From contig NZ_CAJGZH010000001.1 of NCBI RefSeq assembly GCF_904846075.1, positions 248,001-312,000 of the forward strand: a DNA stretch of 64,000 nucleotides, given 5' to 3'. Below, in pieces: positions 51,171 to 63,135 of this stretch. Source of the DNA: Psychrobacter glacincola. GTDB lineage: Bacteria; Pseudomonadota; Gammaproteobacteria; Pseudomonadales; Moraxellaceae. Numbering within the stretch: the stretch's first letter is position 1; each line of letters starts with the position of its first letter. Under the pieces are notes generated by a model. The model did no database searches. It saw nothing but the letters and a program-made list of their open reading frames with translations, and had not been told where the DNA came from. A program made the position numbers and the translations under genes.

Positions 51171-51206
51171 ACAAAGAGACACCCCTACAATGGGGTGTCT
51201 CTTTGT
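51171..51206. terminator. Hairpin after sucD
   Basis: A 15-bp perfect stem ACAAAGAGACACCCC / GGGGTGTCTCTTTGT with a 6-base loop. On the plus strand there is no clean T-run after it; the A-run before it would act as a T-run for the opposite strand. It marks the border to the glycan locus. Confidence 0.7.
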
Positions 51207-51373
51207 ATGGAAGACAAGTAGGATGTATTTTGGATAATAGTTGCTAATAATCAAACATATCAAAATTGAAGTTTAAGCTGTTTTTCTCCATGAAAAAAAT
51301 AAATTTTTTATTCTAGTAAGGAAGTCAGATATTATAGTTATTGAATGTTCAAAATAGAATGAGAGAGATCAAC

Positions 51374-51863
51374 ATGAAAAGTGTAGAAGCGCTAGAGTTA
51401 AAATTACTAATTTTAGAAAAAGAAAACTTAGAAATTAAAAAAACTTACATGAAGCCTATGAAGAGATGGAAAAAATATTTATAAACAACAATCCTAATAA
51501 AATTAAAAATAATTTTAAAGTAACACAGATTGATCAGCGCTATGGAGCTGCTGAGATAATTAGAAAATCATTACAATATAGGCTAGGTGCCACTATTATA
51601 AACGATACAAAGTCTATTAATAGTATACCAAAAGTCCCTTTTAATTTGTTGAAAAATTATATAGATTTCAAAAAAGTAATGCAATTACTAAAGAAAAACA
51701 TGATTTGCATGATTATTATGATTATCCAAAAGCAGTGGAGTTACAAGATCACTTATCATATAAAGTAGGTTCATGTATAGTTAATAGTATTGAGAATCCA
51801 CTTCAAGCACCTTTACTGCTTTTTAGGATATTTTCTGAAATATATAAATTTAAACATAAATGA
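51374..51863 (+). pseudogene. Small coiled-coil protein of the glycan locus, broken by two frame disruptions
   Basis: As given, the sequence has three frame pieces. Adding one A to the A7 run at 51437-51443 and one to the A6 run at 51670-51675 joins them into one 163-aa protein from ATG 51374 to TGA 51861-51863. The N-terminus is a Leu/Lys/Glu coiled coil (EALELKLLILEKENLE); the rest carries a YGAAEIIRKSLQYRLGATII block and ends FSEIYKFKHK. Segments like this occur beside or fused to glycosyltransferases in capsule loci, but I cannot name a function. GAGAGA precedes the ATG. Whether the breaks are real or sequence errors is open. Confidence 0.65.
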
Positions 51864-52528
51864 TATTTTGATTTTTAATCTGTTGAGAGGTTGATATAAG
51901 GATATGACTTTTAGAAAATTTGAAATTGCAAATAAAAAATTGAGAAATAATAATTTTACTCAATCTATTAAGTTGTATGAAGAACTAATTAATTCCTGTC
52001 CCTTTTATCCTTTCTACTATAAAAATCTTGCAGATGCATATGAAAGTATTAACAAAGGTTTAAAATCATATATTAATTTAGTACAAGCATCAATCCTACT
52101 AGGAGATAAGGAATCTCTTGAAGAAGCTAATATACATAAATTATGGAGTAGAAAGATAGCTAGTACTAAGGATTTAAATTCCGATAAGGCTTTAGTTATA
52201 GTTCCAGTTTATAACTCGTCTTCTACTATCGAAAAATCATTATCATCAGTATTTAATCAAACTCATAAAAGCATATTAGTAGTAGCAATTGATGATGGAA
52301 GTAGTGATGAAAGTGTAAGTTTACTCAAGAATTTACAAAAAAAACACAGTAATTTAATTGTTCTTATATCGCCAGTTAATCAAGGTACCTATAGCTCTAT
52401 AAATCTTGTACTACGTATATTTTCCAGACTTGATTTTAGTTATTTTTGTATTCATGGTGCTGATGATCTTATGCATAAGAGTAAGATAGAACTCCAAATA
52501 AGGTCAATTTATAATAATAATTATTTAG

Positions 52529-52533
52529 GTAGT
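52529..52533 (+). repeat. Target-site duplication, left copy (GTAGT) of IS copy 1
   Basis: GTAGT before the left IS end is repeated at 53513-53517 right after the right end. Removing one copy with the IS restores the host frame. Confidence 0.75.
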
Positions 52534-53512
52534 ACCCCACTCTCAACTTCGAAAGTGATTGAAAAAAGAAGAGCACCTCACTAATCTATTGTTTTCGACC
52601 AAGAATACAATGGAGTCATGAGATGCCCATAGACGAATTTATCATCAATATCTATTTAATGGTAGAGCAATATTACAAAATAGTCGTCACCAAACCCTTG
52701 CGAAGTGCAGGTTGCGCACCAAGGTTGAGTGATCCTGAGATCATTTGCATGGAGATGGTCGGTGAATTTTTACACCTAGATCAAGACAAACAAATTTGGC
52801 AATACTTTACCCAGCATTGGCAAGACTGGTTTCCAGCCATCGGCTCATACCCTAACTTCGCAAAGCACTGCGCCAATCTGTGGCAAGTCAAACAGCAGAT
52901 ACAAGATAAAGTCAGTGAACTCGAGGGCCGTGACAACATCCATTTTATGGATGGTTTTCCGATACCCGTCTGTCATTATGGACGCGCTTATCGGCATAAA
53001 AACTATCAAGACTTAGCGGCTTTTAGCTACTGTGCGGCTAAGCAAGAGAGGTACTATGGCTTTGAAGGACATTTGCTTGTTAACTTATCGGGCATGATTA
53101 AAGGCTTTACCTTTGCTCCTGCCAATGTTGATGAAAGAGCCGTTGCCCCAGAAATCACCACTCATATTCATGGGCTACTTGGCGCTGATAAAGGGTATAT
53201 CAGCCCTAGTCTGACATCGTACTACGACGCTCAAGGCGTGGATTTACAAACGCCACTCAGAGCTAACATGAAAGAGGATAGGCCCAAACCTGTGGTAAGA
53301 CGGCTGATGAAAGCCCGCCGTATCGTTGAAACAGTCATTGGTCAGCTATCAGAACGATTTAATATACAAAGGGTACGAGCAAGAGATTTATGGCATTTGT
53401 CTCATCGATTGATTGTAAGATTCTTTCACACAATCTGTGCTTTGTACTCAACAAAAAACTTGGTAATCCGCCTCTTCAGTTTGATTTGCTTATTTCAAGT
53501 TGAGAGTGGGGT
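52534..53512 (+). mobile_element. IS982-family insertion sequence, copy 1 (979 bp)
   Basis: Terminal inverted repeats of at least 16 bp (ACCCCACTCTCAACTT at the left, its complement at the right) bound one transposase gene. It is 979 bp against 980 for copy 2, being one base shorter near the 3' end of the transposase. The flanking duplication is GTAGT. The element lies in a glycosyltransferase gene. Confidence 0.95.
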
Positions 53513-53516
53513 GTAG
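52623..53516 (+). CDS. IS982-family transposase, copy 1, frameshifted near the C-terminus
   Basis: DDE transposase for cut-and-paste or copy-type movement of its own element. IS982-type blocks HFMDGFPIPVCHYGRAYR, YCAAKQERYYGFEGHLLV, PANVDERAVAP and LGADKGYISPSL supply the catalytic Asp residues and region of the Glu. Compared with copy 2 it differs at residues 31 (Cys for Tyr) and 34 (Arg for Lys), and a missing C near 53414 changes the last 35 or so residues and moves the stop past the IS end. The late frameshift may impair function, unless it is a sequencing error. Confidence 0.9.
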   Translation: MPIDEFIINIYLMVEQYYKIVVTKPLRSAGCAPRLSDPEIICMEMVGEFLHLDQDKQIWQYFTQHWQDWFPAIGSYPNFAKHCANLWQVKQQIQDKVSELEGRDNIHFMDGFPIPVCHYGRAYRHKNYQDLAAFSYCAAKQERYYGFEGHLLVNLSGMIKGFTFAPANVDERAVAPEITTHIHGLLGADKGYISPSLTSYYDAQGVDLQTPLRANMKEDRPKPVVRRLMKARRIVETVIGQLSERFNIQRVRARDLWHLSHRLIVRFFHTICALYSTKNLVIRLFSLICLFQVESGV

Positions 53517-53913
53517 TATAGCTGGATATAAAAGAATATCTATAGATGGGAAATGTCTAGGATACCAAGAAATTGGTCATTCAATGGTTGTTTACAAAAA
53601 GCGGTTTTCGAAAAAATAGGATATTATGATGATACGAGATTTGGTGGGGACAGTGAATATATATCAAGATTTAAGTCGAAATTTGGAACTCAGAAACTTC
53701 ATTTGATTAAAAAGCCATTAACTGAAGCTTATTATGGTGTCAATAATATTAGTCACGCTATAGCAGATAAATCCGAGATCCGAAAAGCATATGCTGATGG
53801 TTTTAAAATTAAACATAAGTTAATGAAAAATCTGATAATTGGTATATGTCTTATCAGTTTAGTAATAATTTCGTTGAGTATAGTAAGAAAAAATATTATG
53901 GTAGTAGAATAAT

Positions 53914-54609
53914 ATGTGGAGTGCTACTATAGAATCTCGATCATCTGCTTTGTTTGATATGGTAAGCTCTATATTGAATCAAGTCGATAAACTAATAATA
54001 TATCAAAATGGTTATAAAAAAATTAATGACTTTCTTAATCATGAGAAAATAGAAGTGATAAGCTCTATTGATACTGGAAGCGACATGGGTGATGCAGGTA
54101 AATATTACTGTGTTGATAATTATGATAATTGTTATTATCTTTCTTTAGATGATGATCTCATATACCCTCCAGATTATGTAGAGAATTTGATTCAAGGTCT
54201 TAACTATTATAATAATGAAGTCATTTTATCCTATCATGGTAGAACATTGAAACCAGATGCTCACTGCTATTATAAAGATTATCAAGAATATTTCAGGTGC
54301 TTAGGTGCTTTAAACGAAGATAGGTTTGTACATTTTGGAGGAACTGGAGTTATGGGTTTTCATACAAGTGCTTTCAATGTGAAATATGAAATGCTCAAAA
54401 AAGCTAATATGGCAGACATATGGATCGGATTATTAGCTAGGAAACAGCTTCTACCTATCGTAGTTCGAAAGCATGCTAGTGGATGGATTAAGTATAATGA
54501 TAAGGTCAATCTAAATGAAACTATATATAAAAAATATGAACATAGCCATAGTTTTCAGAATAAACTTTTAGTTGGCTTTGAGACTAATATTATAATTGAA
54601 TACAAATAA
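53914..54609 (+). CDS. Probable GT-A-type glycosyltransferase, 231 aa
   Basis: Intact in the given sequence. The protein opens SATIESRSSALFDMVSSIL, followed by QVDKLIIYQNGYKKI and YYLSLDDDLIYPPDYVENLI, where the DDD resembles the metal-binding DxD of GT-A transferases; GGTGVMGFHTSAF and ADIWIGLLARKQ come later. No membrane segment. The start overlaps the repaired end of the preceding glycosyltransferase by 19 bases. The acceptor is unknown; it presumably acts in the cytoplasm on lipid-linked glycan. Confidence 0.65.
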   Translation: MWSATIESRSSALFDMVSSILNQVDKLIIYQNGYKKINDFLNHEKIEVISSIDTGSDMGDAGKYYCVDNYDNCYYLSLDDDLIYPPDYVENLIQGLNYYNNEVILSYHGRTLKPDAHCYYKDYQEYFRCLGALNEDRFVHFGGTGVMGFHTSAFNVKYEMLKKANMADIWIGLLARKQLLPIVVRKHASGWIKYNDKVNLNETIYKKYEHSHSFQNKLLVGFETNIIIEYK

Positions 54610-54664
54610 GTATTTTTGCTAATTATATAGGGCATGATGCCTTAAAGACATACTAAGGAATAAC

Positions 54665-55725
54665 ATGAAGAAGTTTATTACAGTAGTTGGTGCTCGTCCT
54701 CAGTTTGTAAAAGCAGCTGCTTTTAGTAAGACAATTAAAGAAGAGTATAGTAACGAATTCGATGAAAAAATATTACATACAGGTCAGCATTATGATTTTA
54801 GTATGAGCCAATCTTTTTCAATGAACTTAATATACCCGCACCATATAAAAACTTAAATATAAATTCAGAAAAATATCCTGAGCCAACTGGAATAATGGTG
54901 AACGAGTTATATCATGAATTTCAAAATGAGCAGCCAGATTTTGTTTTAGTATACGGTGATACTAACTCTACATTAGCCGCGGCTATAGCTGCAGGTAAGT
55001 TGTATATCCCAGTAGTACATATTGAAGGGGGAGTTAGAAACGCTGACACAAAAGTACCTGAACATTTCAATAGAGTCTTAACTGATCATGCTTCAGAACT
55101 TATATTTTGCGTATCTAATCAGGATTTAAAAAATCTTAAAAACGAAGGTTTGGGTTCAAAATCTTTCAAAACTGGAGATATAATGCTCGATACAGTACGT
55201 ATCTTCAGAGAAAGTTCTATTCCTACAGAAAATGAGGTAGATTATACTAATCATGCATTATTAACTATACATCGTAATTTTAATACTGATAATCCCATCG
55301 TATTAGGTAATATTCTTAAAAATATTGGAGAGCTTAATACTAAAATTATTTTCCCAATACATCCTAGAACTATGAATGCTATAAATAGTTTAAATTTAAA
55401 AATTCCGAAAAATATTGAAATTTGTAAGCCTTTGACTTATGTTGAAATGCTAAAGGTTTTAAAACAGTGTAAGTATGTATTGACAGACTCAGGCGGATTA
55501 CAAAAAGAGGCTTTCTATTTTGGAAAAAAAGCAGCTTTCGTTTGTCATTTTGATACATTTTGGGATGACCTTGTTAGTTTAGATGCGTTAAAAACTTTGG
55601 ATCCTATGAATAGTTTTTTACCTTATGAGAGCTGGTTGAACGAGCCTATGCTATTAGATTCAAACCCCTATGGCGATGGATATACGGCTAAACATACTAT
55701 TGATATAATCCGAAATAATATATAG
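54665..55725 (+). pseudogene. UDP-N-acetylglucosamine 2-epimerase family (WecB/WbpI-like), one frame disruption
   Basis: A non-hydrolysing 2-epimerase that would invert C2 of a UDP-GlcNAc-type sugar. The first frame (54665-54856) gives VVGARPQFVKAAAFSK and TGQHYDFSMSQSF; the second (to 55725) gives VLVYGDTNSTLAAAIAAGKL, HIEGGVRN, PEHFNRVLTDHASE, TIHRNFNTDN and LTDSGGLQKEAFYFGK. One extra T in the T5 run at 54814-54818 joins them into 353 aa, the normal family length. With the WbpB- and WbpE-like genes nearby, a WbpI role (UDP-GlcNAc3NAcA to UDP-ManNAc3NAcA) is more likely than WecB. AAGGA precedes the ATG. Confidence 0.85.
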
Positions 55726-55756
55726 ATTTTTTTAAGCCACTCACTATATAAGAATC

Positions 55757-57299
55757 ATGGGACTACAAGTGAAAGATAATAAATTTTTTACCGTTAGAAA
55801 AATGAAAAAATTACTAAGAAATCCAAAGTTATTTTTTATTGACTCTTATAACAAAAGATTCTCGAAAACGCATAAAATGCTTCCTGTATTAAATGTTAGT
55901 ACTAAAAATTCTAATATTACTTCTAATAGGTATTCTAAAGAAGATATTTCCAGCCCTGTATCTTTTGCTAATAAATTTATCAATGATACGAAACAGATGT
56001 ACCAACTGAAATATGATGGTGATATATATCCACTGCTCAATGAAAGAGTCTTTAAAGCTAATGAAGAAAGTTTACAAGGGTTTTGGAATCCTTTATTGGA
56101 TTCTGATTTAGGAAAGGGGTTAAAGATTGAAAAGAACAATACTATAGTGCGCCATTTTAGTAAGGTGAACAGCTGTAAGACAGGTAAGATTAAAGTTGCA
56201 GTGCTATCTGAGAACTTTCATTTTATGAAGCCCCTCTATCAATCCGAAATAGTAAAACAATATATTGAGTTTAGAGAAGTAAGCTTTACAGAGATTAGTA
56301 GAGGTTTTTCTGCACAGCATCGAAAATTTCCATCTTTGGACCACTTGCATACGCACGGCCAATTAGTAGGGAGAGGCGAGTCAGCCTCTGATATTGATAA
56401 AGTGTTTTCTTCTTTTGCACGTTTTTTTCCAGAAAATTACGAAACTATACAGTGGGCAGATATCGTTTGGGCAGAGTGGTGGGTTCACCCACGGTCTGGG
56501 CATCTAGATTTCTTCCCGATAATACTAAGCTCATTACACGATGTCATGCATATGAAGCATTTACGTACTGGCCACATTTTATTGATTTTGAAAGAATTGA
56601 CAAAAATATATTTGTTGGTGAACATATTAAGGAAATTGCATTAGAAAGTTTTGAAAATTTTAGAGATTTTGACGATACCAATAATCACTTAATTAGAAAT
56701 TATATTGATTTCTCAAATTTTGAAACATCAAAAACATTTAATGCTAGATTTCATATAGGTATGGTCCAGTGGGGGATTCTAATAAGAATCCGCTATTGGC
56801 TCTACAAGTCCTTGAGAAATTAGTTAGTATAGATTCTCGTTTCAAAATGAAATTTGCAGGATTACCTTTTAATAAACCTACTAATGAAATCGAAGAAGCC
56901 TATCAAAAGCTCTTTGAAGGAAAAGCTGCTCAACTTTCAAGCAATATTGAGTTTTCAGGTTTTGTTGATGATATGAATGTTTGGTACAAGGACGTTGGAT
57001 TTGTAATCAACTGTTCAAATAGAGAAAGTCAATCTGTCTCTGTATGTGAAGGAGCGGCTACTGGCGCTATTCCTGTAATCAAAGAATGGTCTATGTTGGA
57101 TAAATTCGAAGCAGCTAGTAAAATATACCCTGGCTATGTTTATAGTGATGTTGATAGTATGGTTCAAAGTATACTTAGAGATAATGAAAATTTTGATAGA
57201 GTTCGTTCAAATATAATACATAAATTTAGAGAAGATTTCGGTCTTGAGAAAACAGCTAAACAGACATTAAATCTAATCCTTGAAACTATGAATAGATAA
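55757..57299 (+). pseudogene. GT-B (family 4-like) glycosyltransferase, two frame disruptions
   Basis: Three overlapping frame pieces (55757-56644, 56452-56823, 56769-57299) become one 514-aa protein if one G is added at the GGG 56481-56483 and one at the G5 run 56771-56775. The joins then read AEWWGSPTVWASRF and HIGMVQWGDSNKNPLLAL. The C-terminal domain looks like GT4: SGFVDDMNVWYKDVGFVINCSNRESQSVSVCEGAATG with the donor-binding Glu. The N-terminal 130 residues are a poorly conserved extension. ATG 55757 is assumed; ATG 55802 is an alternative. Confidence 0.75.
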
Positions 57300-57301
57300 T
57301 T

Positions 57302-58094
57302 ATGAAAATTGAAATTTTATATACGAAGTATGAAAAATATTTTGCAGAGAACTTAGCTGCTATTATTATAAATAATGGGGGTTCTGCTAACTTAGTAGAA
57401 GTGATTACAAATGAAAACTATTTAGTAAATCATAATAATGGTTATCAGAAAGTCTTGATTTTCCCTAGTATATTTCTAGTCTACCATACACAGGGCCTTA
57501 TAAGCTTTCTTGAACATATTATCAGGTTAGGCTGTTTAGAAAAACTATATGTTTTGACTACTCAGATGTTAATGATATAGTAGACAAAAATTTATGTAAA
57601 GAAGCTTTAAGTTTCTTAGCGACTAAATTTAAAAAATAGAAGCTATGAAAAAAAATATATGTTTAGATCAGTACTTTCATAAAAAGATTGGGGTGTTGAA
57701 TACTTCTGAATTTAAATATATTGCAATAAATAGTCGAAATAGTTTGAAGAATTTTAACTTTAACTTAGAGTCACATAAACCTATACAAAGTTTCTTTTTA
57801 GATTCTGAATTTAGCTTTTACGACTACATTTTTGCTTTAGAAAAATCAGACTTTTGTTTAGCAAATTATAATATAAGTCCAGATTCTATAATATATCAAA
57901 TAAGTAATTATCTAAACAAACCTATACTAACAACTGATTTCAAAGATTCTAATATTAATAACTTGGATTTCAATTTTTCCGATTTTGTATCTGGGAAATT
58001 AAAAATGCGCGATGAACATATCAATCGAATTTTAAATGAAAATTTAGTTGATAGAGGCTTATTGCAAAGCAGTTTGATTGAATTACTTAGCTAA
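57302..58094 (+). pseudogene. Unrecognised glycan-locus protein, two frame disruptions
   Basis: Pieces at 57302-57580 and 57645-58094, with a middle part in a third frame, join into a 264-aa protein if one A is added to A5 at 57540-57544 and one to A6 at 57631-57636. The joins read RLGCLEKTICFDYSDV and TKFKKIEAMKKNICLDQYF. The sequence has YFAENLAAIIINNGG, LIFPSIFLVYHTQG and DSIIYQISNYLNKPIL, reminiscent of a GT-B-like fold, but no firm motif. The start is three bases after the preceding gene, so the genes are probably coupled. Function unknown. Confidence 0.55.
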
Positions 58095-58108
58095 TTAGAG
58101 TAAAAACT

Positions 58109-59046
58109 ATGTCAGTAGTAAAAAATAAAGATATCAAAGTTAGTATAATTACCTATGTTTATGTAGATGGTAATAATAGCCGATTACAATTATTTAGAGA
58201 AAATCTTGATTCTGTAAGTAGGCAAAAGTATAGCTCCTATGAGCACGTAATCGTTGACGATGGTTCAAAAATTGATATTAAGTCTTTAATAGATCTTTAT
58301 CCAAATACAGTGTACGTTAGAAAAAATCAATCGGGCATAACAGCATCATCACACACTTTTAATACTGCTATTAAAAATACACAAGGTAGTTATATTGCAA
58401 TCTTATCTTCTGATGATTTGCATTTAGATAATTCTATTGAAGTGATGGCAAAAGCTTTAGATGAAAATCCAAACTGGGTAGGAGTTTGCGGCGCTGCAAT
58501 TTATTCAGTCAATAATGAAAGACAAATTATATTTGTTCCTAGTTATGAAGCAACTGTTGAAAACTTTGCACAATACGGTTGTTTTATAAATGGTTGCGCA
58601 GTAATGTTCAGAAAATCTATTTTCAAAGAAATTGGTATGCCACCTCATTTTGCTTCTTCAGCCGCCGATTTTGATTTATGGATTCGTCTAGCCCACTTGG
58701 GTAAAATAGGGTACATTAGTAATATAGTCGTCGATTATAGAGATCATTCAGACTCTACTAGAAAAAAGACAGTTATGCCTAGGCAGCTTAGGCCTAAAGA
58801 GTATGAGAGTGGCTACTATAAATATGATAAGTCAACTAGAATAATTTTTGTTATAAGTTCTGCTATTAAAAGGTTGAAAAAATCAAATCTTCTATTAATC
58901 CGGCAATTCAAACTGAAAATAGGGTTGAAGTTGCAGGTAATACATATTATTTGCCACATAATGAATTTGAAAAATTACTACCGTTCTTACATAAAGCTAG
59001 GAATTTAGAGTTTAAAAAAGATTATTTAAAAAATGATAAATGTTGA
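58109..59046 (+). pseudogene. Family 2 glycosyltransferase, one late frame disruption
   Basis: GT-A family 2 transferase: KVSIITYVYVDGNNSRLQLF, EHVIVDDGSK, AILSSDDLHLDNSIEVM (metal-binding DD) and ADFDLWIRLAHLGKIGYI. The frame as given runs to 59008 with an unlikely Leu/Ile/Lys-rich tail. Adding one A to the A6 run 58877-58882 gives LKKIKSSINPAIQTENRVEV and a stop TGA at 59044-59046, total 312 aa, overlapping the next gene by 14 bases. The catalytic domain is intact either way, so the enzyme could work even if the shift is real. Confidence 0.8.
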
Positions 59047-59334
59047 ATATAAAAAGTCTTAAATATTATAGACGGAGTAGGGGAAGTAACGTTTGACTCT
59101 ATTAATCCGGTTTCTGTTGTCTTGTCTCATTTCTTAGAACCTACTACTAAACAAAATTTAAATATCCAAGAAGATTATAAAGTTATATTTTACACAGAAT
59201 TCTTCAACTGGGGATATTTAGATGTATTGAATGCTGAAAATGAAGAAATTTCGTATCTAGGTCTCGAAGGTATGGTGAATAAACCAGATCAACTCAGCTA
59301 TATAGATGGTTTATCTGATAGTGATATTATCTGA
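59033..59334 (+). pseudogene. Small unknown protein of the glycan locus, one frame disruption
   Basis: ATG 59033 overlaps the repaired end of the preceding gene. Adding one A to A5 at 59051-59055 turns MINVEYKK plus VLNIIDGVGEVTFDSI into a continuous 100-aa protein ending at 59334. As given, only 59122-59334 is a plausible frame. Contains TTKQNLNIQEDYKVIFYTEFF and SYLGLEGMVNKPDQLSY. No family recognised and no membrane or signal segment. Confidence 0.5.
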
Positions 59335-59389
59335 ATTACTTAACATAAAGTACTGCTATAATAATTTTTTATCTGTATGTTTAATATAA

Positions 59390-61212
<1,823 letters not shown>

Positions 61213-61341
61213 ATACAATAAGTTATAAAGAAATACTTGAAGGAAGAGGTTTTGGTGCACAAGAAGCCGTTTGTTGTATTGAAATGACAGAATCAATTAG
61301 AAATCAGTCAATGGTTTCTTAAATAAGCTATAGGCATACTT

Positions 61342-61903
61342 ATGAGCAATACAATTCATCCCTCTGCTGTTATTAATGAAAACGTTATCTTAGGTGATAA
61401 TGTATATATAGGCCCAAACTGTACTATCGGTTTCCCCGCTGAGTACAAAGAAGGGTTCGGTAAAAGTGTAGGTTATACTGTTAAGGTTGAAGATAATGTT
61501 GTTCTTACTGGTAATGTTACTATAGATGCAGGCTCGTAGAGATACTGTAATTGGGGAGGGCAGCTTTTTAATGAAAGCTGCTTATATAGCTCATGACGTA
61601 GTAATTGGCAAACGGTCTATAATCTCTGCGCATACTTGCTTAGGTGGGCACGTAGAAGTCGGAGACTTCGTTAATATAGGGATGGGTGCCATTGTACACC
61701 CTCGGCAGCGGATTGGTTCTCATGCCATGATTGGTATGGGAACGGTAGTAACGAAGAAGGCCAGAATCTTACCAGGCCGTATTTATGCAGGGAACCCATC
61801 TAAAGAAATAGGTATAAATAAGATAGGTTTAGAGCGAAATGAAATTAATGATTTAAAGCTTAGACAGCTAATTGATGACTTCGAGAGTAATAATGGAAAT
61901 TAA
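61342..61903 (+). pseudogene. LpxA-like hexapeptide acyl/acetyltransferase, one frame disruption
   Basis: Left-handed beta-helix transferase. The first frame (to 61539) gives IHPSAVINENVILGDNVYIG and NVVLTGNVTIDAGS; the second (from 61526) gives RDTVIGEGSFLMKAAYIAHDV, LGGHVEVGDFVNIGMGAIVH and GMGTVVTKKARILPGRIYAGNPS. The break at about 61533-61540 is not in a homopolymer; joining needs two added bases or one removed. The likely role is N-acetylation at C3 of the UDP-amino sugar (the WbpD step), though the sequence is closer to LpxA-like than to classic WbpD proteins. About 187 aa when joined. Confidence 0.72.
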
Positions 61904-63013
61904 CTTTATAGATTTAGAGCGCCAACAGCAAAAAATTGAAAAAGGGGTCAATGAAGCTATATCTCGGGTATTGAGAGCTGGTCAATATATTATGGGTCAA
62001 GAATGCTTGGATTTAGAGCAGCAATTATCTGAATATACAGGGAAATACTGTCTCTTATGTGCCAATGGCACGGATGCTATTCGTTTAGCTTTGATAGCGC
62101 TTAAAATTAAGAAAGGTGATTTAGTACTTACCACGGACTTCACATTTTTTGCAACTTCTGAGGTTATTGCAGAATTGGGTGCTATTCCTATATTTGTAGA
62201 TATTGATGATACATACAATATTTGCCCTCTAGATTTAGAGAAAAAATATTAACATTAAAGAATAGTAATAAAAATTTAGCTGGTATTCTGAGTGTTGATC
62301 TTTTTGGACTTCCTGCCAATCATAATGAAATTGATCGTTTGGCGAAAGAGCATGGATTATGGCATGTTGAAGATGCCGCTCAAGGTTTCGGAGGTAAGAT
62401 AGATAATAATAGGGCGTGCAGTTTTGGAGACATAAGTACTACTAGCTTCTTCCCGGCGAAACCTTTAGGTTGTTACGGTGATGGAGGCGCTATATTTACC
62501 GATAATATAGATGTGGCAGAGCATATCAAGTCATTGCGAGTACATGGCAAAGGATCACACAAATACGAAAATGTTAATATTGGGTATAATAGTAGACTTG
62601 ATACTATCCAAGCTGCCATTTTGCTCGAAAAGCTCAAGATATTTGATAAAGAAGTAGTTAAGAAGAATGAAATAGCAGCCATGTATACTTCTGCTTTAGA
62701 AGATGTTAAAGGAGTTATAGTGCCCAAGATTCCACCAGGCTATACTAGTAGTTGGGCGCAATACACTTTGAGAGTAGATAAAAGAGAAGAATTAATGACT
62801 TACCTTAAGAGTCAGGGTATTCCAACTACAGTATATTATCCTAAAACAATGAGTCAGACTAAAGCTCTCGCCTCATTCTTGAAGTATCAAATTGGTGAAT
62901 TGAAAAATTCTACAAATTTTGCTAGTTCAGTACTCAGTCTTCCGATGCACGCTTATTTAACAGACGAAGAAGTTGGCTATATCTATAGTAAGATATCAAA
63001 TTTTTATAATTGA
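61893..63013 (+). pseudogene. wbpE: DegT/DnrJ/EryC1 aminotransferase (WbpE-like), one frame disruption
   Basis: PLP-dependent aminotransferase that would install the C3 amino group on the 3-keto-uronate made by the WbpB-like enzyme. ATG 61893 (MEINFIDLERQQQKIEKG) overlaps the end of the acyltransferase gene and has GAGAG upstream. LCANGTDAIRLAL, HVEDAAQGFGG, and FFPAKPLGCYGDGGAI with the PLP Lys are present. One extra A in the A6 run 62241-62246 joins LDLEKKILTLKNSNKN and gives a 373-aa protein, the usual length. As given the frame stops at 62252. Confidence 0.86.
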
Positions 63014-63135
63014 TAATGACCAAACGGTAGACAGTTTCCCTGAAAAGAAATTCGTAATGGATATTTTTTCTCGAGCTTTCTGTGCTAATTTTTACTATTC
63101 CATAGATTTCTAGAAGTGCTGTAGGTTGTATATTA

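Larger units (their letters stand above)
51904..53932 (+). pseudogene. Family 2 glycosyltransferase split by an IS982 element
   Basis: The left part (51904-52533) has a helical, TPR-like lead (residues 1-85), then the GT-A fold start ALVIVPVYNSSSTIEKSLSS, VVAIDDGSSDES and the metal-binding FCIHGADDLM. It is interrupted by an IS at 52534. Removing the IS plus the GTAGT duplicate lets the frame run from GGT AGT into ATA GCT GGA and on to GHSMVVYKK. From there two single-A additions (A5 at 53596-53600 and A5 at 53826-53830) carry it through VFEKIGYYDDTRFGGDSEY to TAG at 53930-53932, total 348 aa. The interrupted frame now ends inside the IS at 52584. Acceptor and donor sugars are unknown. Confidence 0.8.

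Noticed and set aside
53553-53912. Separate small glycosyltransferase gene after IS copy 1
   Set aside because: It is the continuation of the gene interrupted at 52534; frames join after removal of the IS and single-base repairs.
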